From Anaerolineales bacterium UBA6131 (GTDB lineage: Bacteria > Chloroflexota > Anaerolineae > UBA2200): a stretch of 10,965 nucleotides of DNA. The translations under genes and the position numbers were made by a program. Under the pieces are notes generated by a model that was not told the DNA's origin, made no database searches, and was given only the letters and a program-made list of their open reading frames with translations. Location: NCBI GenBank assembly GCA_002435875.1, contig DIVN01000059.1:25308-36272 (forward strand). The letters are read 5' to 3'. Positions 1-6,565 of this stretch are shown one piece after another (position 1 is the stretch's first letter; each line of letters starts with the position of its first letter).

Positions 1-766
1 GATACATCGTGCCGGCAACCAGCGAGCCCACATCAAGCATAACGACGCGTTTCTCAAGCAAGCGCTCGGGCACTTCACCCCGCACGATGCGTTGGGCCAG
101 TCCTTCCACAATAGCTGTCTTGCCAACGCCTGGCTCGCCGATCAGCGCCGGGTTATTCTTGGTGCGGCGCGAGAGAATCTGTACTACCCGCTCGATCTCC
201 TTCTGTCGGCCAATAACCGGGTCAAGCTTTCCCGCCCGAGCCGCCTCAGTCAGGTCAATCCCCAGTTGGTCAAGAAGTGTCTGCGACTGCCCCTCTTCTT
301 TGCCTTGTGGAGACCGGGCAGCCCCAACCTTCATCTTCGTGATCGTCTCGCGGCGCACCGCCTCGACGTCAATCTTCAGACTGGCCAGTATGCCCATGGC
401 GATGCCCTGCCCTTCCCGCAATAGCCCGAGAAGCAGGTGTTCCGTGCCAATGTAGTGATGGTCAAGTCGACGCGCTTCATCAAATGCTAGCTCGAGCACA
501 CGCTTGGTGCGTGGAGCCAGGTGAACAGTCGCAACTACGTGTGGCTCGTCAGAGCCCAACGTGTCTCTGACCATTTGTCGCACCTGCTCGAGTTGCAGAC
601 CCATATCAAGCAGAACCTGAGCAGCAATGCCTTCGCCCTCGCGCAAAAGGCCAAGCAGCAGGTGTTCAGTGCCAATGTAGCCCTGCCCAAGGTTTGTTGC
701 TTCATCTTGAGCCAGGGTCAGGGCCTGACGGGCCCTCTTTGTAAAGCGGTCCAGTTTGTCTGACAT
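1..766 (-). CDS. clpC: ATP-dependent Clp protease ATP-binding subunit ClpC, N-terminal part (runs off the left edge)
   Basis: AAA+ unfoldase that feeds proteins to ClpP in the cytoplasm; only the first 255 codons are present. The Clp N-domain has its two repeats, each with YIGTEHLLLGLLREG (residues 30-44 and 105-119). A linker follows, then the start of the first AAA+ module with the Walker A box GEPGVGKT at 210-217. The frame is open to the window edge, so the truncation comes from the window and not from mutation. The start ATG (MSDKLDRFTKRA) matches how family members begin. The nearest purine-rich element, GGAG, is about 19 bases upstream, so initiation is not strongly marked; a CTG in frame four codons earlier would be better spaced but is an unlikely start. 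A candidate promoter lies about 200 bp upstream. I see no CIRCE palindrome. The N-domain and Walker A make the family clear; ClpC rather than ClpB rests on the N-terminal wording. Confidence 0.95.
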   Translation of the reverse strand, partial: MSDKLDRFTKRARQALTLAQDEATNLGQGYIGTEHLLLGLLREGEGIAAQVLLDMGLQLEQVRQMVRDTLGSDEPHVVATVHLAPRTKRVLELAFDEARRLDHHYIGTEHLLLGLLREGQGIAMGILASLKIDVEAVRRETITKMKVGAARSPQGKEEGQSQTLLDQLGIDLTEAARAGKLDPVIGRQKEIERVVQILSRRTKNNPALIGEPGVGKTAIVEGLAQRIVRGEVPERLLEKRVVMLDVGSLVAGTMY

Positions 767-1087
767 GTTCAGTACCAGATGTGATCTCCTCGGATCGTGG
801 ATGATTCAATGCATGGCGACCCGGCACCCGCAAACAAGCGATAACTGCTGATGCCGCAAGGATCGGTGGAGGAAGGAGAGTGTGTGACCCCTGTGAGGAC
901 GCGGCACCGGGCGACCTTGTTCCGTTCGTGCAACAAGCCGTGTCCCAGATTGGCTACACCTACATTATACGTGCACAAGAGCAGGGAGCAAAAATGGCGG
1001 CCGCCCATCGGGTGAGGCAACTATGCCCGCTAGTGCCAGAGACTTGCAGCGCCAAGAAATTCGCGTGCTATCGCTCCGTATGTGAGT
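767..1087. other. Intergenic region between the sulfotransferase-like gene and clpC
   Basis: About 320 bp without a convincing gene. It holds the clpC promoter candidate. Reading on the minus strand there is also an imperfect GC-rich hairpin around GGCGGCCGCC (995-1008) followed by five T (990-994), which could weakly terminate the upstream operon just before the clpC -35 box. A minus-strand open frame at 769-1020 has no ribosome site or recognisable motif, and I do not call it a gene. Nothing else is seen. Confidence 0.5.
964..991 (-). promoter_or_regulatory. Candidate promoter of clpC
   Basis: On the minus strand TTGCTC (986-991) and a perfect TATAAT (964-969) are separated by 16 bp. It points at clpC and would give a leader of about 190 nt. 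The -10 is consensus, the -35 is weak. Confidence 0.5.
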
Positions 1088-1660
1088 CTATGCTCGCTGT
1101 CGGTGAAGGGTGCGGTCAACAACGCGGGCCATGTTCTCAACGTCGAGGTCACGGCCCAGGAAGCTCTGCACCTGGCGTGCGACGTCCAACGGGGCATTCA
1201 AGGCGTCGTCGTAGCGCACGTAGAGCACCTCCACCTGCGGCTGTGAGCTCAGCCAGGCATCCACCTGACGCAGGTGTTGCGCAAAGATCTCGGCCAGCTT
1301 CTCATCGGGTACTTCGTCTGTGCGCTCGCCACGGCGGATGAGCATCTGTTTCTGAGACGCCAGGACCTCGGTCATATTGCGTTGCATGAAAATGACTTGA
1401 TAGCGGTATTGGGGCGGAAGGTGTTTCAACAAGGCCGAAACGATCTTGACACCCTTCCCACGCGCTTCAGCCAGCCACGACGGATCGCGCTGCAACTGCT
1501 TCACTGGCTCAAACTCGTAGTAGCCTAGAGGATTGTCCTCATCACCAACTCGAATGTTATCGACCAGGAGCTTCAGTCCGCCTGCATCTAACATCTTCAT
1601 CATCATCGAAGTGCCGGATCGAGGCAGACCGGAGACTACCACAATAGTGTCTGGCTTCAT
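1088..1660 (-). CDS. Small sulfotransferase-family P-loop protein
   Basis: 190 aa. Residues 8-24 (VSGLPRSGTSMMMKML region) form the 5'-phosphosulfate (PAPS) binding loop typical of sulfotransferases. R94 and S102 in the stretch around QRNMTEVLASQ have the Arg-x7-Ser spacing of the 3'-phosphate-binding motif. It would move a sulfuryl group from PAPS to an unknown acceptor, releasing PAP. It is shorter than most sulfotransferases (250-300 aa), so acceptor-binding segments may be reduced. The start is the ATG overlapping the upstream phosphatase stop as ATGA, with AGGAG eight bases before it; an in-frame ATG two codons earlier is too close to that site. The overlap implies translational coupling with the PAP phosphatase, which supports a PAPS-using activity. 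A more general nucleotide-binding P-loop role is possible. Confidence 0.75.
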   Translation of the reverse strand: MKPDTIVVVSGLPRSGTSMMMKMLDAGGLKLLVDNIRVGDEDNPLGYYEFEPVKQLQRDPSWLAEARGKGVKIVSALLKHLPPQYRYQVIFMQRNMTEVLASQKQMLIRRGERTDEVPDEKLAEIFAQHLRQVDAWLSSQPQVEVLYVRYDDALNAPLDVARQVQSFLGRDLDVENMARVVDRTLHRQRA

Positions 1661-2673
1661 GCACATTGCTCCTGAATGGGTCGCCGATTGGCCAGCGCCC
1701 GCTGCACGGCGTCCAGGACAGTATCGTGCAGGGTGCCATTGGTCACGATGACGCCAACATTGTTCAGCATCTGCTGGTTCGAGACCAGGTCGAGCTGCCC
1801 GCCAAACATGTCGCTTACTCGTCCGCCCGCTTCCTCCACCAACAGCACACCAGCAGCATGGTCCCAAATCCTCTCGCGATAGTCTGGCTGTCGAGGAGAG
1901 GGGAAACGCAGGTATAAGCTGGCGTCGCCGCGCGATACCAGGCCATACTTGGCTTGACTATCCATTCTGAGCCTTGGGTAGTTGCCAGGCAGAGACCTAA
2001 CCACCGCCTCTTGCAGATCAGGGTCGCCGTGTGAGGAGTCTACACTCTCAAGAAAGCGTAGGGGTGTGCGGCCGTCTTGGCTGGTTACGTGTACCCGCAG
2101 GTCCGCATCGTCGCCCAAATGTCGTATGAAAGCGCCATGTCCCCGAACTGCCCAGAAGAGTACGCCGCGCCGCCCGTCAGGCGATTCCATGTCGAAGGGC
2201 AAAGCCGGGCAGCCAAGAACCGCTACCTGAGGCTCGCCATTCTCCAGCAAGGCAAGCGCAATGGCATACTGGTCGTTCCTCAAGAAACCCTTGGTTCCAT
2301 CGATTGGATCCAGGGCCCAGAACCTTAGCCCGGTATCAGCCATGCCGTGGTCGATCCAGGAACAGACTTGGGAAGGAGATGCGTCAGGGTACTGCCGTTG
2401 CACATATGCAGTTACCTGCCGCAACAGAGTGGCATTCTCCGACCGGGACAAGCCCTCCGAGTCTTCCTCCGCTACAACCCTGTCATCTGGGAATGAACTC
2501 TGCAGGTGCTGGCAGATCACTGCCTGCGATGCAAAGTCGGCGATGGTGACTGGGCTGCGGTCGTCCTTCTGCAGAGAGTCAATAAGGGGCATCTCCGCCC
2601 TCACGGCTGAACAGACTTGCGCCGCTTTCGTCACAGCTTGCAGTGCTAATCGCAATTCGCGCTCGTTATTCAT
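1657..2673 (-). CDS. 3'(2'),5'-bisphosphate nucleotidase (PAP phosphatase, HAL2/inositol monophosphatase superfamily)
   Basis: 338 aa, a normal length for HAL2-type enzymes. Metal- and phosphate-binding motifs are intact: AEED at 68-71, WALDPIDGTKGF at 119-130 and IWDHAAGVLLVEEAGG at 269-284. Such enzymes use Mg2+ to remove the 3'-phosphate from PAP (and often PAPS), giving AMP and relieving product inhibition of sulfotransferases. The HAL2-like wording around DPIDGTKGFLRNDQYAIAL favours PAP phosphatase over inositol monophosphatase. The start is uncertain: the ATG at 2673 has AGG four bases upstream, while an in-frame ATG at 2688 would add five residues without a ribosome site. It is first in a two-gene unit with the sulfotransferase-like gene, overlapping it by 4 bp, and has its own promoter candidate about 110 bp upstream. 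Confidence 0.88.
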   Translation of the reverse strand: MNNERELRLALQAVTKAAQVCSAVRAEMPLIDSLQKDDRSPVTIADFASQAVICQHLQSSFPDDRVVAEEDSEGLSRSENATLLRQVTAYVQRQYPDASPSQVCSWIDHGMADTGLRFWALDPIDGTKGFLRNDQYAIALALLENGEPQVAVLGCPALPFDMESPDGRRGVLFWAVRGHGAFIRHLGDDADLRVHVTSQDGRTPLRFLESVDSSHGDPDLQEAVVRSLPGNYPRLRMDSQAKYGLVSRGDASLYLRFPSPRQPDYRERIWDHAAGVLLVEEAGGRVSDMFGGQLDLVSNQQMLNNVGVIVTNGTLHDTVLDAVQRALANRRPIQEQCA

Positions 2674-2780
2674 ATCGCCTGTCTTCATGCGGCATATTCG
2701 GTGACGGCGCCTTCGGGCGGCGTACCCCAAGTCCACATGGCAATGCAGCTAGTCTCACATCAGTACTCAGATCCACCGGC

Positions 2781-2809
2781 AGTATAGCCTGGATGCACCG
2801 GCCAAACAA
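2781..2809 (-). promoter_or_regulatory. Candidate promoter of the PAP phosphatase-sulfotransferase operon
   Basis: Minus strand: TTGTTT (2804-2809), a 17-bp spacer and TATACT (2781-2786). It lies back to back with the plus-strand promoter at 2817-2845, only 7 bp between the two -35 boxes, so a regulator bound between them could affect both units. Confidence 0.5.
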
Positions 2810-2816
2810 AACGAGT

Positions 2817-2845
2817 TTGCCAACTGCCGTGTGTACATTTAGAAT
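2817..2845 (+). promoter_or_regulatory. Candidate promoter of the membrane protein-CNBD operon
   Basis: TTGCCA (2817-2822), a 17-bp spacer and TAGAAT (2840-2845). Transcription would begin near 2852, directly before the AAGGAGGTG ribosome site, leaving a leader of only about 15 nt. Confidence 0.55.
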
Positions 2846-2866
2846 GAGCCCATAAGGAGGTGGCAC

Positions 2867-3568
2867 ATGCCCTCGGGCTTGCTGCATGCGCTAGACTCGG
2901 CGGTGGAGCATTTTCCGGGCCTGCTCTGGGCCCTCGTTCTCTCTCAGGGACTGGCCATACTGACGTCGGGCCACTTCTGTGCAGTCCCCATTTTCATGAT
3001 GCAGCGGTTCATCGTGATCTCGTTACTTTGGTCGAGCACCGACCAGCGCCTCCTGCAGGCTATGGCCATAGGCACTGCAGCAATCTCGCTCATATACGCC
3101 CTGGCGTGGGTGCAACGACGCCTGACCAGAGTTGTTAGGCCCCCTGCTGGCGACCGAACGCCGCTTTCCACCACACCATACCTGCGTGCCGAAGTTGCTG
3201 CACTCGGCCTGGTGGCCAGCCGCCTGTTGGCCGAATCTGCCTACCTGTTCTGGTTACCACCCGCCGCGGCCTTAGCATGTGTGCCGCCGTTTGTGGGTGG
3301 CCTGCTTGCACTCCTCGTCTCGCCATCCGCATTGCAGTTGGGCCTCGCGACCCTGTCCATCAGTGACTCGGCGCGGGTCATTTACGCCCTAGGAGGCCCG
3401 GAAGCACTGCCTTGGGGTGTCTGGCTAACGGCCGAGGTTGTCGTGGCACTTGCTTCCACTTACCGATACTCGGGCGGGAGACGCCGCTTACCCTTAATGC
3501 ACAAGGAACCAGCGCTGGCGAGGGAAGATGGTCCAGAAATTCCCAGAACAGCGGAAGAACGCGCCTGA
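2867..3568 (+). CDS. Hypothetical multi-pass membrane protein
   Basis: 233 aa; I do not recognise a family. Hydrophobic stretches around residues 18-36, 64-83, 108-128, 131-152, 155-175 and 182-198 suggest about five or six membrane segments. The C-terminal 30 residues are charged and probably cytoplasmic. The start is well fixed by AAGGAGGTG (2854-2862) five bases before the ATG. No signal-peptide cleavage site, catalytic motif or metal-binding cluster stands out; H36 and C38 in SGHFCAVP near the end of the first helix are the most conspicuous polar residues in the membrane part. The CNBD gene follows after 17 bp, so the two are likely co-transcribed and may work together, for example as a membrane component with a cytoplasmic ligand-binding partner. 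That pairing is an inference from position only. Confidence 0.72.
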   Translation: MPSGLLHALDSAVEHFPGLLWALVLSQGLAILTSGHFCAVPIFMMQRFIVISLLWSSTDQRLLQAMAIGTAAISLIYALAWVQRRLTRVVRPPAGDRTPLSTTPYLRAEVAALGLVASRLLAESAYLFWLPPAAALACVPPFVGGLLALLVSPSALQLGLATLSISDSARVIYALGGPEALPWGVWLTAEVVVALASTYRYSGGRRRLPLMHKEPALAREDGPEIPRTAEERA

Positions 3569-3585
3569 AACCCTGAAGGAGCAAG

Positions 3586-4056
3586 ATGGTAACAATTGAG
3601 AACCTGCGCATTTGTGAGATTTTGTCCGAGTTGTCCGACAGCGAGTTGGAAGAGATCCTGCCATGCTGCCGCGAGGAACGTCGAGAGAAAGGCACGATCA
3701 TGTTTCGCGAAGGGGATGAAGCGGAAGCCTTCTACATCCTGCAAAAGGGCGAAATCAGCATTCAGTACGTTATCTGCCCACAACCAGACTACTGCCAGGA
3801 TGCGAGAATCGTCCTGACCAGGCCCGGGGACTATCTTGGGTGGTCATCGCTCGTCAAGCCAAGGCGCATGACCGCCTCGGCCTACTGTGTCACAGACGTT
3901 GAGCTTGTGGCCATTGACGCGCAAGGCATGAACCAGCTTATGGAACAGGACAGCCACATTGGCTTCACGATCATGAAGGAACTGGCAGGATCAATCAACA
4001 AGCGGCTAAAGGAGGCCAAGGGGCTCACCTTCCAGCGCATTATGGGGTCACTTTAG
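3586..4056 (+). CDS. Cyclic nucleotide-binding (CRP-effector-fold) protein without a DNA-binding domain
   Basis: 156 aa, essentially one CNBD beta-barrel: an N-terminal helix, IMFREGDEAEAFYILQKGEISI (38-59), then GDYLGWSSLVKPRRMTASA (81-99) at the phosphate-binding cassette. The C-terminal helix (about 120-148) ends without the winged helix-turn-helix of CRP/FNR, so it cannot be a normal CRP regulator. The cassette departs from the cAMP-binding FGE...RSA pattern: the usual Glu is replaced by the LGW stretch, with Arg93/Arg94 and Thr96 kept in the P-R-x-T-A part. The ligand is therefore uncertain. Six cysteines (10, 27, 28, 64, 70, 101) are many for this size. AAGGAG precedes the ATG closely. 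It lies 17 bp after the membrane protein gene and is probably co-transcribed with it. It converges on the histidine kinase gene. Confidence 0.85.
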   Translation: MVTIENLRICEILSELSDSELEEILPCCREERREKGTIMFREGDEAEAFYILQKGEISIQYVICPQPDYCQDARIVLTRPGDYLGWSSLVKPRRMTASAYCVTDVELVAIDAQGMNQLMEQDSHIGFTIMKELAGSINKRLKEAKGLTFQRIMGSL

Positions 4057-4061
4057 CGGGT

Positions 4062-4080
4062 GGCCCGGGGTGCCAGGGCC
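4062..4080. terminator. Possible weak hairpin between convergent genes
   Basis: GGCCC (4062-4066) can pair with GGGCC (4076-4080) across a 9-nt loop, in the 47-bp gap between the CNBD gene and the kinase gene. There is no T-run on either side, so intrinsic termination is doubtful. It is listed because the two operons converge here and some terminator would be expected. Confidence 0.25.
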
Positions 4081-4103
4081 GTAAGGCGCCTAGTCGTCCG
4101 CTT

Positions 4104-5486
4104 TCAGCTTTCGGCCTTGGGCAAGGCAAAACTGAACTTGCTACCCTTGCCCTGCTCTGATTCCACCCAGATACGTCCGCCATAGGATTCGATAATCCGC
4201 TTTACGATCGAAAGGCCAATACCGGTGCCCTGCCGCTCCATGGCTTTGGCCTGCTCCGTACGATAGAACTCTTCAAACAGGTGCGTCATCTGCTCTGGAG
4301 TCATCCCGATGCCTGTGTCCCGCACAACGCCCACAACGTATTTGGGATTCTGCGAAAGGCTCACCACGACGATGCCCCCAGGTTCGGTATACTTGATTCC
4401 GTTGCTTATGAGATTGGTCCAGAGTTGCTTGATGTGCTCTGGCCGGGCACGAACGGCGGGCACATCGGGCTCGATCTCTACTGTAAACAGCAAGTCCTTG
4501 TCCTCCGCACGTGCCTGCATGAGGTCGCTCACGCCATTCAGCACGTCCGCCATATCTACAAGGACCGGCTGTTCCTGCTCACGTCTCTCCTGCAACCTCG
4601 CCAAGTCAAGCAGATCGGAGATCAAAGCGAGCTGTTCGACCGCACGGCGCTCGGATTTCTCGATGATTTCCCTCTGCCGTTCAGGGGGCACGTAGCCATC
4701 GAGGATGAGCCGAAGGTAACTCTGAATAGCCGCAACCGGAGCTCGGAGTTCATGCGTCACAAGGCGGATGAACTGCGAACGTGCCTTATCCAAATCGGCC
4801 AAGCGGGCATTGAGCTGAGCAAGCTCCCCGGCACGGACCTCACAAGAAAGGTTGGCTCCCAGTAGCTCTGCTTCGCGCCTGCGCAGGATGTCCGCCAGTG
4901 CAGATACCAAGTGAGCACAGACAAACAGTGTACCTGCCATGGAAAAGAGAACGACCATGATGTACATTGTCCGTGTGTATCGCTCTGGCGAGACGAAACC
5001 TTCGAGATGCACGTGTGCAATCCATCCTTGGTACTCTGCCACTACGAGGCCGGAGAAAAGGGCTGTTGCCAGGGAAGCATGGAGAAAGCCGTGCTTGCGC
5101 GGAAGCAGGATGCTTGCGGCTGTGACGTAGACAATGTAGAGCAGATAGAAGGGGTTCTCGATGCCACCAGTGTAGTGAATCAAGAGGGTCAGTGCGAGCA
5201 TGTCGGCGGCCAGTTGCACATTGGTGAAGCTCAGGTATCGCTGATCTCTATCATCGCCCTGGTACACCGACAGCTGGTGAGCATGCCATAGGAACACACC
5301 ATTATAGAGAATCACCACGCCGATAACAGCGAGGGGGAGCGGCATGGGAAGCGAGTCGGGGAACAGCAGGCTGCCCATCGACACAATCAGAAGCGCCCCC
5401 AGCGCAAACATCCACCGCAGCTGGATCAATTGGTCGGTACGCTGTTTGGGGCCAGGGTACCACACCGAAGGCAACCGATCGCTCAA
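4104..5486 (-). CDS. Membrane sensor histidine kinase with a RegB/PrrB-like quinone-binding motif
   Basis: 460 aa. About six membrane helices (roughly 25-43, 48-69, 90-106, 111-128, 132-151, 171-198) form the sensor. A short coiled linker (200-235) leads to the HisKA domain with phospho-acceptor H245 in THELRAPVAAIQ. The ATPase domain has the N-box NLISNGIKY (358-366), G1 DTGIGM (390-395), the F-box region FEEFYR and G2 GTGIGLSIVK (420-429). Residues 107-113 are GGIENPF, matching the GGxxNPF heptapeptide known in RegB/PrrB to bind ubiquinone. The redox cysteine that RegB has after its phospho-His is absent. The start is a TTG after a GAGGGGGG tract; the next in-frame Met, residue 26, would cut into helix 1. 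It is the last gene of the minus-strand redox operon, about 70 bp after the ACT protein gene. The likely partners are the four receivers upstream. Confidence 0.92.
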   Translation of the reverse strand: MSDRLPSVWYPGPKQRTDQLIQLRWMFALGALLIVSMGSLLFPDSLPMPLPLAVIGVVILYNGVFLWHAHQLSVYQGDDRDQRYLSFTNVQLAADMLALTLLIHYTGGIENPFYLLYIVYVTAASILLPRKHGFLHASLATALFSGLVVAEYQGWIAHVHLEGFVSPERYTRTMYIMVVLFSMAGTLFVCAHLVSALADILRRREAELLGANLSCEVRAGELAQLNARLADLDKARSQFIRLVTHELRAPVAAIQSYLRLILDGYVPPERQREIIEKSERRAVEQLALISDLLDLARLQERREQEQPVLVDMADVLNGVSDLMQARAEDKDLLFTVEIEPDVPAVRARPEHIKQLWTNLISNGIKYTEPGGIVVVSLSQNPKYVVGVVRDTGIGMTPEQMTHLFEEFYRTEQAKAMERQGTGIGLSIVKRIIESYGGRIWVESEQGKGSKFSFALPKAES

Positions 5487-5556
5487 AGTCCCCCCCTCGC
5501 AGGCGCGCTCAAGTCAACGGTAGCCCTAGTGGGCGATCGTCTTGCTCAGGAACTTG

Positions 5557-6033
5557 CTAAGGCAGGTCAAAGTGCTCGCGCAAAGAGACGACAGCATCGT
5601 CAAGTCTCCCTCCATCGATGAGGCATGACACGGTCGAGATCGACGTGCTGATAGCCATGATATTGATACCAACGGCCGCCAAGGCCTGAAACACAGACGC
5701 TGCAATGGCGGGGCGCTCTCGGAAGTCCGGGCCAAATACTGAGACAAGAGCTACGTTGCGCTGTTGCGTAATCTCCCCGGCCTGGAGTTCCGTCTTGAGC
5801 GATCCCAGGGCCTGCATAGCGTCCTCCAGACGATCTTCGCGTACGCACAGAACGATGTGGCTATGGCCCTCCAAATCAGCGCATTGTACAATGAACTCGA
5901 CGTTCGTGTCGGCCCGTGACAGGGCGCACAGCACATCCGAAGCCAACCCGCAGCGGTCGGGGGCGCCCATAACGCCTATCTTAGCCAGCCGCTCGTTACG
6001 GATGATGCCACCCGCCTTCATCTTGGATACCAT
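5557..6033 (-). CDS. Free-standing double ACT-domain protein, like the regulatory part of aspartokinase
   Basis: 158 aa. ACT1 (about 16-78) begins LAKIGVMGAPDRCGLASDVL; ACT2 (about 92-155) has RPAIAASVFQALAAVGINIMAISTS followed by VSCLID and ends LREHFDL. The order and wording closely resemble the C-terminal regulatory half of aspartate kinase, which binds lysine or threonine between ACT domains. No kinase domain precedes it: the upstream gene is a receiver. The ATG has a strong GGAGGTGAT site (6038-6046) eight bases upstream, so the start is secure, and the frame extending further upstream is unlikely to be translated. It may be an amino-acid sensor acting by protein-protein contact, or may complement a separate aspartokinase; the context with redox signalling genes favours the former, by inference. 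It lies between a receiver gene and the kinase gene, with its own candidate promoter and leader hairpin. Confidence 0.88.
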   Translation of the reverse strand: MVSKMKAGGIIRNERLAKIGVMGAPDRCGLASDVLCALSRADTNVEFIVQCADLEGHSHIVLCVREDRLEDAMQALGSLKTELQAGEITQQRNVALVSVFGPDFRERPAIAASVFQALAAVGINIMAISTSISTVSCLIDGGRLDDAVVSLREHFDLP

Positions 6034-6060
6034 GCCTATCACCTCCAGCTGGTCCACAGA

Positions 6061-6091
6061 GGGCTTGCTCGCACGTTGCCGGAGCAAGCCC
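6061..6091 (-). promoter_or_regulatory. Perfect 10-bp stem-loop in the leader of the ACT gene
   Basis: GGGCTTGCTC and GAGCAAGCCC form a perfect 10-bp stem with an 11-nt loop, ending 15 bases before the ribosome site of the ACT gene. No T-run follows, so it is not a standard terminator. It could stabilise a processed mRNA end, attenuate, or bind a protein. Confidence 0.6.
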
Positions 6092-6115
6092 CTTGTGCTC
6101 TCCGAACGAGTTGCT

Positions 6116-6144
6116 ATCATAGCCAAGAGGCTGCCCGCCGACAA
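6116..6144 (-). promoter_or_regulatory. Candidate internal promoter for the ACT and kinase genes
   Basis: Minus strand: TTGTCG (6139-6144), a 17-bp spacer and TATGAT (6116-6121). It starts within the gap after the third single-domain receiver gene and would give a leader of about 75 nt containing the perfect hairpin. Confidence 0.4.
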
Positions 6145-6153
6145 ATCTGGATA

Positions 6154-6537
6154 TCAGCGATTCAGCAACTCCGTGACGCGCTGCAACAGGATGGCGGGAG
6201 CGACAGGCTTGGAAAGGAAGCCGTCTATGGCGATGTACTCGTCAGTAGGAAACAGCGACGCATAATCGGTGTTGGCAATGGAGGTAACCATGAGAATCGG
6301 GATGCGACGATGTTCTGCGTTTTCTTGCATACGTTGGCTCATGCGCAGGCCATCGAGAACCGAGGACATGATTACATCCAGCAAGACAAGATCTGGCTGC
6401 TCTGTAGCGACCTTGGACATCCCCTCATCGCCGTTGGCAGCGCTGACCACCTGATAACCGTTAGGCTCCAGAGTGAGCCGCATCGCCTCAACGAAATCCG
6501 GATCGTCGTCCACTACCAGAATTTTGGCACTCTTCAT
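6154..6537 (-). CDS. Single-domain response regulator (receiver), FPTDEY type, third in the operon
   Basis: 127 aa, one receiver domain and no output domain. The acidic pocket is D10-D12, phospho-acceptor D54 in LLDVIMSSVLDG, T85 and K110 in FLSKPV. The loop after D54 is one residue longer than usual, and Ser stands where most receivers have Pro. FPTDEYIAID at 96-105 lengthens the T-to-K spacing to 25 residues (22 in CheY). The three other receivers of this operon share these traits. The start ATG has GGGAGG seven bases before it. It lies 28 bp after nuoF and 120 bp before the ACT gene. It probably signals by binding a partner, possibly NuoEF or another kinase, or acts as a phosphate sink. 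Confidence 0.92.
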   Translation of the reverse strand: MKSAKILVVDDDPDFVEAMRLTLEPNGYQVVSAANGDEGMSKVATEQPDLVLLDVIMSSVLDGLRMSQRMQENAEHRRIPILMVTSIANTDYASLFPTDEYIAIDGFLSKPVAPAILLQRVTELLNR

Positions 6538-6565
6538 TGGAAGCCCTCCCAAGCCCCGCTTGCGC

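Noticed and set aside
769..1020. Minus-strand open frame of 83 codons upstream of clpC
   Set aside because: No ribosome site, no recognisable motif, and it spans the candidate clpC promoter; read as untranslated leader.
4281..4865. Plus-strand open frame of 194 codons inside the kinase gene
   Set aside because: It lies opposite the HisKA/ATPase coding region, whose motifs are intact on the minus strand; composition-driven shadow.
6034..6144. N-terminal extension of the ACT protein
   Set aside because: The in-frame stretch crosses the candidate promoter and perfect hairpin and would bypass the strong GGAGGTGAT site directly before the internal ATG.
5705..6265. Plus-strand open frame of 186 codons across the ACT gene and the receiver end
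   Set aside because: Antisense to two clear genes and crosses the leader hairpin; no start signal or family resemblance.
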